A stretch of DNA of 13,715 bases, from NCBI GenBank assembly GCA_018666295.1, contig JABIZW010000277.1, forward strand, positions 1-13,715, given 5' to 3'. The position numbers and the translations under genes were made by a program. The DNA comes from Halieaceae bacterium. Its GTDB lineage: Bacteria; Pseudomonadota; Gammaproteobacteria; Pseudomonadales; Halieaceae. Below the pieces are notes generated by a model. The model was not told where the DNA came from. It did not search any database and saw only the letters and a program-made list of their open reading frames with translations. Of this stretch, positions 1 through 6,744 are shown one piece after another. The first letter of the stretch is position 1. Every line of letters begins with the position of its first letter.

Positions 1-227
1 CCGATGGTACGTTCTACACCGGTGTCACGACCGACCTGGTGCGTCGCATCAGACAGCACAACGGAGAGCTCGTCGGCGGCGCGAACTATACGCGGGCGCG
101 TCGGCCTGTGGCATTAGCGTGGTCTAAGGCCTGCGAAAGCCGCTCCTTTGCCCAACAAGAGGAATATCGCGTTCGTCGCGTCCCGCACCGAGAAAAAATA
201 AGGATGGCGATGACCCATGATGAGTGA
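1..227 (+). CDS. GIY-YIG nuclease-like protein (UPF0213/YhbQ type), 5' end missing
   Basis: The reading frame is open from position 3 to the TGA at 225-227, so 74 C-terminal residues are visible and the start lies outside the window. The visible part begins with a FYTGVTTDL segment, the second half of the GIY-YIG core. It is followed by an RR-x(3)-HN pattern, NYTRARRPVAL and a Glu-rich segment (QQEEYRVRR) with a trailing HREK. This is the order seen in the small single-domain UPF0213/YhbQ proteins, which are about 90-100 residues long, so only the first GIY strand is lost. The family has a nuclease fold and a possible DNA-repair role, but the function of this subgroup is poorly defined. The stop overlaps the next gene by 11 bp, suggesting co-transcription and translational coupling. 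Confidence 0.85.
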   Translation, partial: DGTFYTGVTTDLVRRIRQHNGELVGGANYTRARRPVALAWSKACESRSFAQQEEYRVRRVPHREKIRMAMTHDE

Positions 228-675
228 TGTAAATAGAGAGTTTTGGTCCTGGGCCATTGTGCGTTACGAGACCGAAGAAGTGCGCGACTATTTACTCGGG
301 CTTCAAGAACAGCATGGGCTTATTATTTTGGAGGCGATGTTCCTTGCTTGGCTGGGGGGGCGGGGTAATTTTTTAACCGCTGAGGCGTGGGGTGTCCTGC
401 GGGAACGGATTAGCCCTTGGGTTGATTCTGTTGTGTTGCCGCTGAGGCAGCAGCGCGTTCTTTGGGGGCAAAATCCACAGCGCCTCGAGGACCGCCGCGC
501 TTTATTGCGTCTCGAACTGGAAGCGGAGAAGACACTCGCCCAGATTCTTTGTGGCGCCGTTAACGTTGATGCGCTCACGCGCGGGGGAGAGTGCATCGCA
601 GGCAATCTCAGCCACCTTCCTGAACTTCCCAGTGCCGACGTGATTAATCGTTTAGAGAGTCTCTTAGGGCGGTAG
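217..675 (+). CDS. TIGR02444 family (DUF2390) protein
   Basis: A 152-residue soluble protein with no signal peptide or membrane segment. The N-terminus carries the family hallmark FWSWAIVRY (residues 9-17), then a Val-x-x-x-Leu-Leu-x-Leu-Gln segment and a hydrophobic LEAMFLAWLGG stretch. Further on comes a helical region with Trp and Arg positions (VLPLRQQRVLW, residues 73-83). This is the pattern of TIGR02444, an uncharacterised family of about 150-170 residues found mainly in Gammaproteobacteria. The biochemical role is unknown and I do not propose one. The start is one of two adjacent ATGs (217 or 220). The nearest Shine-Dalgarno-like AGGA at 201-204 is 12 nt upstream, rather far, which fits coupling to the overlapping upstream gene. 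A G7 run at 354-360 lies in frame inside the conserved segment and does not break the frame. Confidence 0.85.
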   Translation: MMSDVNREFWSWAIVRYETEEVRDYLLGLQEQHGLIILEAMFLAWLGGRGNFLTAEAWGVLRERISPWVDSVVLPLRQQRVLWGQNPQRLEDRRALLRLELEAEKTLAQILCGAVNVDALTRGGECIAGNLSHLPELPSADVINRLESLLGR

Positions 676-689
676 CAAGTCATCGGCGA

Positions 690-706
690 GCCGCGTAATA
701 TGCGGC
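690..706 (+). terminator. Small hairpin after the TIGR02444 gene, possible weak terminator
   Basis: GCCGC at 690-694 and GCGGC at 702-706 form a perfect 5-bp GC stem around a 7-nt loop, 14 bases after the TAG at 673-675. The following bases are only moderately T-rich (TTATCTTTT, 709-717), so this is at best a weak terminator or attenuator between this gene and the FKBP gene. Confidence 0.25.
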
Positions 707-743
707 GCTTATCTTTTAACTATTTCACACAGGACAACCTGCC

Positions 744-1484
744 ATGTTTAACCCGAGTATTCTCTCGAAATTCACCGTTAAATCTGTAGCGTTTGCTGCA
801 CTGATTGGTGTCGGCTTGACCGCTTGTGATCAACCCACGGAGACACCTGTCATGAGTTTAGAGAGTCAAGAGCAGCGAATCAGCTACGGCATTGCCATGA
901 ACATGGGTCGACGAATGAAAGCTGAGGGCGTTCCGATTGACGCCGACGCGTTTTCGGACGGCCTGCGTGATGCGCTTTCAGGTGCTGAGGCGAAGATGAC
1001 TGATGAAGAGATCAACGCTGAGATGATGGCGCTTCAGGAAAAAATGCAAGCCGAGCAAGAGGTGCAAATGCAAGCTGCAGGTAGCGTCGCGTTGGAATCA
1101 GGCCAGGCCTATTTGGCTGAAAATGCGACTGCCGAAGGTGTGCAAATGACCGCCAGTGGGTTGCAGTATCGCATCGTTCGTGAGGGCACGGGCGTGAAGC
1201 CAACAGCCGCAGACTCGGTCGAAGTCCACTATGAGGGACGCCTCACCGACGGCTCGGTATTTGACAGTAGCTACAGTCGCGGCGAGCCGGTCACGTTTGG
1301 TGTTACTCAGGTCATTCCTGGTTGGACTGAAGCGCTGCAATTGATGAGCGAAGGCGCAGAGTACGAGCTGACCATACCGTCTGAACTTGCCTACGGTGCA
1401 GGTGGCGCAGGCGGTGCAATTGGGCCTAACGAAGTATTGGTCTTTAAAGTCGAGTTGTTGTCGGTCGTCTCGGCGGATAGCTAA
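744..1484 (+). CDS. FKBP-type peptidyl-prolyl cis-trans isomerase, lipoprotein (FkpA/Mip-like)
   Basis: A 246-residue exported folding catalyst that should isomerise Xaa-Pro bonds of proteins in the periplasm. A signal peptide with a basic/hydrophobic start leads to the lipobox LTAC (residues 25-28), so Cys28 should be lipidated. Residues about 38-130 form the helical, Met/Gln/Glu-rich dimerisation region of the FKBP_N type (SQEQRISYGIAMNMGRRM). Residues about 138-242 form the FKBP_C domain. Active-site residues are present: Tyr163 in VHYEG, Phe173-Asp174 in SVFDSS, Val190-Ile191 and Trp194 in QVIPGW, Tyr217 in LAYG and Phe234. Asp29-Gln30 after the lipidated Cys resembles the E. coli inner-membrane retention signal, so it may be anchored in the inner membrane. 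A good ribosome site (AGGA, 731-734) lies 9 nt before the ATG. FkpA and Mip have the same architecture, and I cannot choose between the names. Confidence 0.93.
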   Translation: MFNPSILSKFTVKSVAFAALIGVGLTACDQPTETPVMSLESQEQRISYGIAMNMGRRMKAEGVPIDADAFSDGLRDALSGAEAKMTDEEINAEMMALQEKMQAEQEVQMQAAGSVALESGQAYLAENATAEGVQMTASGLQYRIVREGTGVKPTAADSVEVHYEGRLTDGSVFDSSYSRGEPVTFGVTQVIPGWTEALQLMSEGAEYELTIPSELAYGAGGAGGAIGPNEVLVFKVELLSVVSADS

Positions 1485-1495
1485 GCCGGCTTTTT
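1471..1495 (+). terminator. Weak intrinsic terminator candidate after the FKBP gene
   Basis: CGGC at 1471-1474 can pair with GCCG at 1485-1488 across the stop codon, and the segment ends in TTTTT at 1491-1495. A 10-bp palindrome AAGCCGGCTT (1483-1492) overlaps it. The stem is short, so this is a weak candidate, but it sits where a terminator is expected between two convergent genes. Confidence 0.3.
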
Positions 1496-1515
1496 GATCT
1501 TCACAGCGACTGCGT

Positions 1516-3090
1516 TCAACGCACGTATTGTGCGTAGAACTCGTTAAGGAAATCTTCGAACGCGAGGGTGTCGGCGGCTTCGATCTCTCGTTGTTTGCGC
1601 AGTGAGGAGATGGCCTCGTCAGCTAGACGTGTTCTGATGGGCTGGGGTAGCGCGAAACGCTGAAAGTCCGCGTCCCAGCGTGCTGAATATTCAGCGACCA
1701 ATGTTGAATAATCGATGCGTCGTTCGCCGAGCTCTCGCAGCATTCGCCCTGACAGCGTTTCCGCTGTTCCCAGCACGCGGGAATTGGCCAGAGCGACGGC
1801 ATCGCGGTGTCGATTGGTTTGTCCGTATTGGTCAAGCCAGGCCGCCGCCTCGTTCATTGCATCCATAATCGGGGCCGCAAGCTGCTCGAGAGAGACTTCA
1901 CGAGCCTCGCTGTTCAGAAGCTTAAGCTGCGGATCTCGACCAAAATTTAGGACGCGCTGCGTGTTGGTGTTGTCTATGTCACGTGAGGTCGCATCGCACA
2001 GTGGGCTGTCTGATAAAATACAACTGAGCAAAAACGCATCGACCAATGCAATAGTGTCGCTGTCTAAACCCAGCGGTGTGAAGGGGTTGATATCGAGGCA
2101 CCGGACCTCGACGTACTCGATGCCACGATGTTCGAGTGCTCGCAACGGCGCCTCACCCGATTGTGTCACTCGCTTGGGGCGAATAGCGCTGTAGAACTCA
2201 TTCTCGATTTGCAGCAGACCATGATTAAGTTGAAGCAGCTCGTTGTTTCGTTTTTTGGGGAGCGATTGATACCCCTCATAAGGCGACATGATCGCGTTGG
2301 TCAGCGTTTCTATGTAGGTTTCGATCTGGTTGTAGCAAATCTGCAGTCCGTCTTGGGCCGAGCTTGTATACCCTAAGTCCCCCATTCTTAACGATGTCGC
2401 GAATTCGCCGAACAATGTTTGTTCTTCACCGATACTTAAGTGCGGTGGCACGTCGCCTCGAATAAATGAACGGCTCAGTGCCGGCGAACTGCCGGTGAGA
2501 AAGTTCAGTAGCCAGCCGTGGCGTTGGAAATTGCGTATCAGTGCCAAGTACCCTTCGGTCTGCCAAGCCTTCATGGACGCTGCACTGCCGGCCAGGGCAT
2601 GTGACCGGACCCAGAAAGCCTCGGGTAACGAAAAATTGTAATGGATACCCGCAATGACCTGCATGGTTCGACCGTAACGCGCGCCAAGGCCGTTACGATA
2701 AACACGTTTCATGGTGCCAATATTAGACCTGCCGTAGTTCGCAATGGGAATCTCGGCTTCGACACCCAGTTCACCCGGCATACTCGCGCCCCAAATAAGT
2801 TCATCCGGCAATGACTGCGCAGTGTAGGCGTGCAACTGATGCAGCTCCTCGAGTGCCGTATTCGATGACTCATGGACACCCGTAATGAACTCAAGCAGTG
2901 ATTCTGAATAGTCGGTCGTAATTGAGGTGTGCGTGAGTGCAGAACCCAAGGGGGTCGGGTGGGGACGCTGGGACAGTCGATGGTCTGTACTGCTGACCCG
3001 AAGGCCCTCTTTCTCAATCCCTCTGTGGACTGTGAGCGTATCGGCAGCTTGCCCTTCGCTGATTGCCCTTTTGAATGCCGCCGCCATCAT
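1516..3090 (-). CDS. gshA: Glutamate-cysteine ligase (gamma-glutamylcysteine synthetase)
   Basis: Catalyses ATP-dependent joining of L-glutamate to L-cysteine, the first and rate-controlling step of glutathione synthesis in the cytoplasm. The protein is 524 residues, close to the 518 of E. coli GshA, so it appears full length. Diagnostic segments include RGIEKEGLRV (residues 23-32) near the N-terminus, and the TTDYSESLLEFIT segment (about 58-70) of the ATP/glutamate site. Later come RNGLGARYGR, NFSLPEAFW and YVEVRCLDINPF, all typical of the proteobacterial GshA class rather than the plant or animal classes. The start is the first of two adjacent ATGs, with AGGG (reverse of 3100-3103) 9 nt upstream. 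It is transcribed alone: convergent with the FKBP gene (31-bp gap) and divergent from pilU across a 138-bp spacer. No gshB is in the window. Confidence 0.97.
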   Translation of the reverse strand: MMAAAFKRAISEGQAADTLTVHRGIEKEGLRVSSTDHRLSQRPHPTPLGSALTHTSITTDYSESLLEFITGVHESSNTALEELHQLHAYTAQSLPDELIWGASMPGELGVEAEIPIANYGRSNIGTMKRVYRNGLGARYGRTMQVIAGIHYNFSLPEAFWVRSHALAGSAASMKAWQTEGYLALIRNFQRHGWLLNFLTGSSPALSRSFIRGDVPPHLSIGEEQTLFGEFATSLRMGDLGYTSSAQDGLQICYNQIETYIETLTNAIMSPYEGYQSLPKKRNNELLQLNHGLLQIENEFYSAIRPKRVTQSGEAPLRALEHRGIEYVEVRCLDINPFTPLGLDSDTIALVDAFLLSCILSDSPLCDATSRDIDNTNTQRVLNFGRDPQLKLLNSEAREVSLEQLAAPIMDAMNEAAAWLDQYGQTNRHRDAVALANSRVLGTAETLSGRMLRELGERRIDYSTLVAEYSARWDADFQRFALPQPIRTRLADEAISSLRKQREIEAADTLAFEDFLNEFYAQYVR

Positions 3091-3118
3091 CTTGGAGTAC
3101 CCTACTAACCACTGAGGT

Positions 3119-3156
3119 CATTTACGTTAGTCTCTGTTTGAAGGTCGACGTAAATG
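3119..3156. promoter_or_regulatory. Inverted repeat in the gshA/pilU divergent spacer, candidate operator
   Basis: CATTTACGT at 3119-3127 and its exact reverse complement ACGTAAATG at 3148-3156 are separated by 20 bases. The half-site centres are 29 bp apart, a little under three helical turns. The repeat lies between the two start codons, so a protein bound there could affect both promoters. No regulator is identified, and a dyad of this length could occur by chance. Confidence 0.35.
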
Positions 3157-3195
3157 GACGAGCGCAAGTGTACGCTCTAAGCGATTAGAAGGTAC

Positions 3196-3207
3196 AGCAG
3201 TACTGCT
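3196..3207. promoter_or_regulatory. 12-bp perfect palindrome upstream of pilU
   Basis: AGCAGTACTGCT reads identically on both strands and ends 21 bases before the pilU start, just upstream of its ribosome site (GAGG, 3217-3220). Its position fits an operator over the transcription start region, but no matching family consensus is recognised. Confidence 0.2.
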
Positions 3208-3228
3208 TTTGCAGGCGAGGATGGCCGC

Positions 3229-4335
3229 ATGGATTTCGAAGATTGTTTGAAAACAATGGCACGCGAGGGCGGCTCGGATCTGTACCTCACGACGGGCGCG
3301 CCGCCGAGCGCAAAGTTTAACGGCGAGCTAAGACCGTTATCGTCAGATGCGCTTCCGCCAGGCCGCACAAAAGAGTTAGCTAACCAACTCATGGACGACC
3401 AGCAGCGGCGTGAATTCGATGAGAAACTCGAAATGAATCTCGCGGTCTCTCTATCAGGCATTGGACGGTTTAGGGTCAATATTTTTAAGCAGCGCAACGA
3501 GGTCGGCATGGTCGTGCGCTACATCGTCGTCGATATACCCTCGATGAACGCATTGGGCTTGCCGAGTATTGCGTCAGACTTGATTTGCCAGAAACGCGGT
3601 CTGCTCCTTGTCGTCGGTGCGACTGGGTCGGGTAAGTCTACATCTTTGGCATCGCTCATCGATCACCGAAACAGCACCATGGGCGGTCATATTGTCACTA
3701 TCGAAGATCCTGTCGAATTTATTCATCGACACAAAAAGTCGATCGTAAACCAGCGCGAATTAGGCGTTGATACGCGAAGTTGGGATAACGCCCTGAAAAA
3801 TACATTGAGGCAAGCACCGGACGTGATCTACATCGGTGAAATCCGCGACAGAGCGACGATGGAATACGCGATGTCATTTGCGGAGACCGGTCACTTATGT
3901 GTTTCGACGCTACACGCGAATAACGCGAACCAAGCGCTTGAACGGATTATCAATTTCTTTCCAGAGGAGAGGCGCGCTCAGCTGTTAATGGATCTCTCAC
4001 TGAATCTCATTGGTATTCTGTCGCAGCGCCTCATCGTCAGTTCGGCAGGGGCACGCTGCGCCGCAATTGAAGTGCTTTTGGCGTCACCACTCGTCAAGGA
4101 CTTGATTCTTCAGGGCGATATTCAGTCCCTAAAAGAGGTTATGGAAAAGTCGGTTGACCAAGGAATGAAGACCTTTGATCAGGCTCTATTGGGTTTGTTC
4201 CACGCCGGGGAAATCTCGGAAGAAGAGGCTTTGCGCAATGCCGACTCGGCGAATAATCTAAGACTCAAAATTAAGCTCGCCAACGATGGGCATGTGGGTG
4301 GTAGTGGCAGCCTGTCGTTGGAGAGCTCCGACTAA
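3229..4335 (+). CDS. pilU: Type IV pilus retraction ATPase PilU
   Basis: A cytoplasmic hexameric secretion-type ATPase of 368 residues that assists PilT in depolymerising type IV pili for twitching motility. Residues 1-100 are the PAS-like N-terminal domain, including SDLYLTTGAPPSAKFNGEL. The ATPase core has Walker A GATGSGKST (130-138), the Asp box TIEDPVEF (157-164), Walker B with DVIYIGEIRD (198-207) and the His box CVSTLHANN (224-232). The signatures EYAMSFAETGHLC and the NFFPEERRAQLLMDLS segment favour PilU over PilT. Length also fits, PilT being about 345 residues. The start has GAGG (3217-3220) 8 nt upstream. PilU usually needs PilT, and in many relatives pilT lies just upstream; here the upstream neighbour is divergent gshA instead. 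It ends 2 bp from the convergent VWA gene. Confidence 0.93.
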   Translation: MDFEDCLKTMAREGGSDLYLTTGAPPSAKFNGELRPLSSDALPPGRTKELANQLMDDQQRREFDEKLEMNLAVSLSGIGRFRVNIFKQRNEVGMVVRYIVVDIPSMNALGLPSIASDLICQKRGLLLVVGATGSGKSTSLASLIDHRNSTMGGHIVTIEDPVEFIHRHKKSIVNQRELGVDTRSWDNALKNTLRQAPDVIYIGEIRDRATMEYAMSFAETGHLCVSTLHANNANQALERIINFFPEERRAQLLMDLSLNLIGILSQRLIVSSAGARCAAIEVLLASPLVKDLILQGDIQSLKEVMEKSVDQGMKTFDQALLGLFHAGEISEEEALRNADSANNLRLKIKLANDGHVGGSGSLSLESSD

Positions 4336-4337
4336 GG

Positions 4338-5768
4338 TCAGGAGTTTAATTCAACCAAAAGGTTGTCCACGACGCGCTCCAACTGTTTGAGTGTGCTGCA
4401 CTCAGCGGCAGTGTCGCAGTTACGGATGACACCCTGCATTTCAGAGTCACCTGTACCCCAACTGCGCTGGCTCTCTGGATTTAACCAAATGAGTTGTCTG
4501 CACTTCGAGCGAATCTGGGCCAGCAGGTCGAGTCTGGGGTCGGTATTGTTGTTGCGCGCATCGCCGAGAATAATCACGGTCGTCACACGATTAATGTCGG
4601 ACATTGCAAGTCGCGCGAAGTCTTCAAATGCACGAGCGTAGTCGGTGGCGCCACCGTACTTTAAATTAACGCGCTCAATCGCGACCTCAACGGGCAGTGC
4701 TCGGAGGGTTTCGGTGACCTCACCGAGATTGGACGAAAATGCGAAGCTACGCGTTCTGGGTAGGACGTCCTGCAATGAGTGCAAAAATAATAGTAAGAAC
4801 TTTGCATAGGCTGCAACCGACCCGCTGACATCGCACAATATGAGGATCTGAGGCTTACGCCGAATACTTTTCCGCCATCGTGGCTGAAACGGTACACCGT
4901 CGGTTGCCATGGCTTTACGCAGGGTCGGTGCAATAGCCAGCTGACCCCGTTTTACCCGCTTGCGAATTCGCCCGTGTCGAGCCGCCAATTTGCGCGTCAT
5001 GCGCTCCAAGAGTCGCTTCAGCCGGGCGCGATGGTGTTGATCAACGTTGCCCAGTGACATATTGCTCAGTGCGTCGTCGAGCATATCTTCTGCGTCGCCG
5101 CTGGCGTGGACCATGTAGGCACGATCGACCCGATCGCGCACTTTGTTTCGCAGTTGTTCGCGCAATGCTTGCACAGCCTCAAAGGCTGCAGGCTCGGTAG
5201 ACTCAAGCTCCACCGCGGCATCACGCAATGCTTGTTCACCCAGAGCATCCAGCATTTTTCGAATGTACTGACCGCGCTGGGTGAGTAACTTAATCGCAGA
5301 GACATCGACTTGTTGTGCCGCCGTTTCTACGGCAATTGCGATGGCCGCTTCATCACCACTTTTCAACGCGTCAACCAGCTCGCTTGATAGGTTGGCGGCG
5401 AGTTCGGGCTGCGCCTGAATGGCTTGAGAGAGCTGCTCGCCTAGTTCCTGTGGGGAGAGTTTGTTGGCCTCCTGTTCAGTGGGTTGGCTCGGTGCGCTAC
5501 TGTCTGAGGTCGTGTCGGTCTTGGGTGCCCCAAAGTACTGCTCGAACGCCTCGTTAAACACCGTGACTTCAAACTTTGATTTGGCCAGTGCGCTGCCAAG
5601 ACCACTTTTTAAAAGCGTACGGTCGCTGTAACCCACGAGCCCCGCAACTTCCATAGCCACCAATGAATCCGCGGGCGAGATAAGAATATCGCGGCCGCGA
5701 AGGAACTCGATAAACGCCAGCAATCGATCCGTAGGTGCATCTTGATTGGCGCGCTCGACTGGGTTCAT
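4338..5768 (-). CDS. CoxE-like von Willebrand factor A domain protein, partner of the MoxR ATPase
   Basis: A 476-residue soluble protein of the VWA_CoxE type. Residues 1-80 are a conserved N-terminal helical region (LLAFIEFLRGRDILIS). Residues 82-105 are a polar Thr/Ser/Pro/Gln linker, and 105-300 are helical and highly charged, with a very basic stretch (RKLAARHGRIRKRVKRG, 259-275). The VWA domain starts near 305 and has an intact metal site DVSGS (313-317), with a likely second loop at GGATDY (372-377) and GDARNN (402-407). Such proteins are thought to work with MoxR AAA+ ATPases to remodel or mature enzymes, as CoxE does with CoxD. It is the last gene of the moaA-moxR-vwa operon, 7 bp after moxR. 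I see no Shine-Dalgarno motif before its ATG, suggesting translational coupling. The client is unknown. Confidence 0.88.
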   Translation of the reverse strand: MNPVERANQDAPTDRLLAFIEFLRGRDILISPADSLVAMEVAGLVGYSDRTLLKSGLGSALAKSKFEVTVFNEAFEQYFGAPKTDTTSDSSAPSQPTEQEANKLSPQELGEQLSQAIQAQPELAANLSSELVDALKSGDEAAIAIAVETAAQQVDVSAIKLLTQRGQYIRKMLDALGEQALRDAAVELESTEPAAFEAVQALREQLRNKVRDRVDRAYMVHASGDAEDMLDDALSNMSLGNVDQHHRARLKRLLERMTRKLAARHGRIRKRVKRGQLAIAPTLRKAMATDGVPFQPRWRKSIRRKPQILILCDVSGSVAAYAKFLLLFLHSLQDVLPRTRSFAFSSNLGEVTETLRALPVEVAIERVNLKYGGATDYARAFEDFARLAMSDINRVTTVIILGDARNNNTDPRLDLLAQIRSKCRQLIWLNPESQRSWGTGDSEMQGVIRNCDTAAECSTLKQLERVVDNLLVELNS

Positions 5769-5775
5769 AAGACGA

Positions 5776-6723
5776 TTAGGCGTCGGTGACCTTTTGTTCC
5801 TGACTCAAAAGTCCTGCAAGATTATTGACCACACTGGTAAGGTCATCTTCGTACTTTAGGAGGGCGTTTAACGAGCTGCGAACCAGGTCTTCATCGAGAG
5901 AGTCCGCGTGCAACAGCACCAGGCTTTTTGCCCAGTCAATCGTTTCAGACACTGAAGGGAGCTTCTTGAGGTCCATTTCGCGCACCCTGCTGACAAATTC
6001 CACGAGATGGTCGGTCATGGCCTGCGTAATTTGAGGGACACGTGCTCTCACGATACGACCTTCGAGTTGTGTCGTGGGGAAGTCGATGTGCAAGTGCAAA
6101 CAGCGCCTTTTGAGCGCGTCCGACAAATCTCGTGTGTCGTTACTCGTCAAAAATACTAAGGGCTTTGATCGACCTTTGAGTGTTCCCAGCTCGGGGATGG
6201 AGACCTGGAAGTCGGATAAGACCTCCAGGAGAAGTGACTCAAACTCAAAGTCGGCTTTGTCAATTTCATCGACCAGCAGGACGACACTTTGCTCCGAGTC
6301 GATCGCTTGTAAGAGCGGTCTTGGCTCGAGGAACTCTTTCGAAAAGAACACGTCATCGAAGCTGTGTAGCCGCTCCACGGATTCGCGAAGGCCCTGTGCC
6401 CCGTCCATGACCTCAGCGAGTTGTGTTTTCAGTAGCTGGGTATAAAGAAGCTGTTTGCCGTACTTCCACTCATAGATCGCCTTAGATTCATCAAGGCCCT
6501 CGTAGCACTGCAAGCGCACGAGTGGGGCGCCGGTCACTTCAGCGCAACTTTTGGCGAGCTCCGTTTTACCCACCCCCGGTGGACCCTCCACCAAGACGGG
6601 TTTCCCCAGTGCTGCGGCTAAGTAAACCACCGTTGCGATTTGCTCATTGCATATGTAGCCGGCAGTCGCCAGCGCCTCGACGATGTTGTCGACGCTATTG
6701 AGCTTCTCCAAGGAATTGGACAT
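5776..6723 (-). CDS. MoxR-family AAA+ ATPase (CoxD-like)
   Basis: A 315-residue AAA+ chaperone-like ATPase. It has Walker A GPPGVGKT (47-54), Walker B VVLLVDEID (147-155), sensor 1 LTSND (192-196) and the arginine pair in LKRRCLH (204-210) where the arginine finger of MoxR proteins is found. The segment between them (LLLEVLSDFQVSIPELGT, 164-181) is typical of MoxR/CoxD-like members. No membrane segment is present. The ATG has AGGA with 7 nt spacing upstream, and the gene begins 21 bp after moaA. The following gene, 7 bp away, encodes a VWA protein, the standard partner of MoxR ATPases. Known pairs (CoxD/CoxE, NorQ/NorD, CbbQ/CbbO, RavA/ViaA) use ATP to activate or assemble metal-dependent enzymes. 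Which enzyme this pair serves cannot be read from the window. Confidence 0.93.
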   Translation of the reverse strand: MSNSLEKLNSVDNIVEALATAGYICNEQIATVVYLAAALGKPVLVEGPPGVGKTELAKSCAEVTGAPLVRLQCYEGLDESKAIYEWKYGKQLLYTQLLKTQLAEVMDGAQGLRESVERLHSFDDVFFSKEFLEPRPLLQAIDSEQSVVLLVDEIDKADFEFESLLLEVLSDFQVSIPELGTLKGRSKPLVFLTSNDTRDLSDALKRRCLHLHIDFPTTQLEGRIVRARVPQITQAMTDHLVEFVSRVREMDLKKLPSVSETIDWAKSLVLLHADSLDEDLVRSSLNALLKYEDDLTSVVNNLAGLLSQEQKVTDA

Positions 6724-6744
6724 ACAAATATTCCTAGTTTGGCG

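Noticed and set aside
354..365. G7 run followed by C and G4 inside the TIGR02444 gene, a possible phase-variation or error site
   Set aside because: The frame is intact on both sides within the conserved LAWLGG segment, so there is no sign of slippage in this copy.
1715..2194. Plus-strand open frame of 159 codons inside gshA
   Set aside because: Antisense shadow of gshA: an Arg/Ser-rich low-information translation with no start signal.
3160..3177. GAGCG/CGCTC short stem in the gshA/pilU spacer
   Set aside because: Five base pairs with an 8-base loop is expected by chance, and it shares no sequence with the nearby larger dyad.
3201..3212. CTG-N6-CAG sequence before pilU, considered as a LexA site
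   Set aside because: The gammaproteobacterial LexA box needs CTG-N10-CAG; the spacing here is wrong.
4352..4365. CAACC-AAAA-GGTTG hairpin at the end of the VWA gene, considered as a terminator
   Set aside because: It lies inside the VWA coding sequence, has a 5-bp stem and no T-run after it on either strand.
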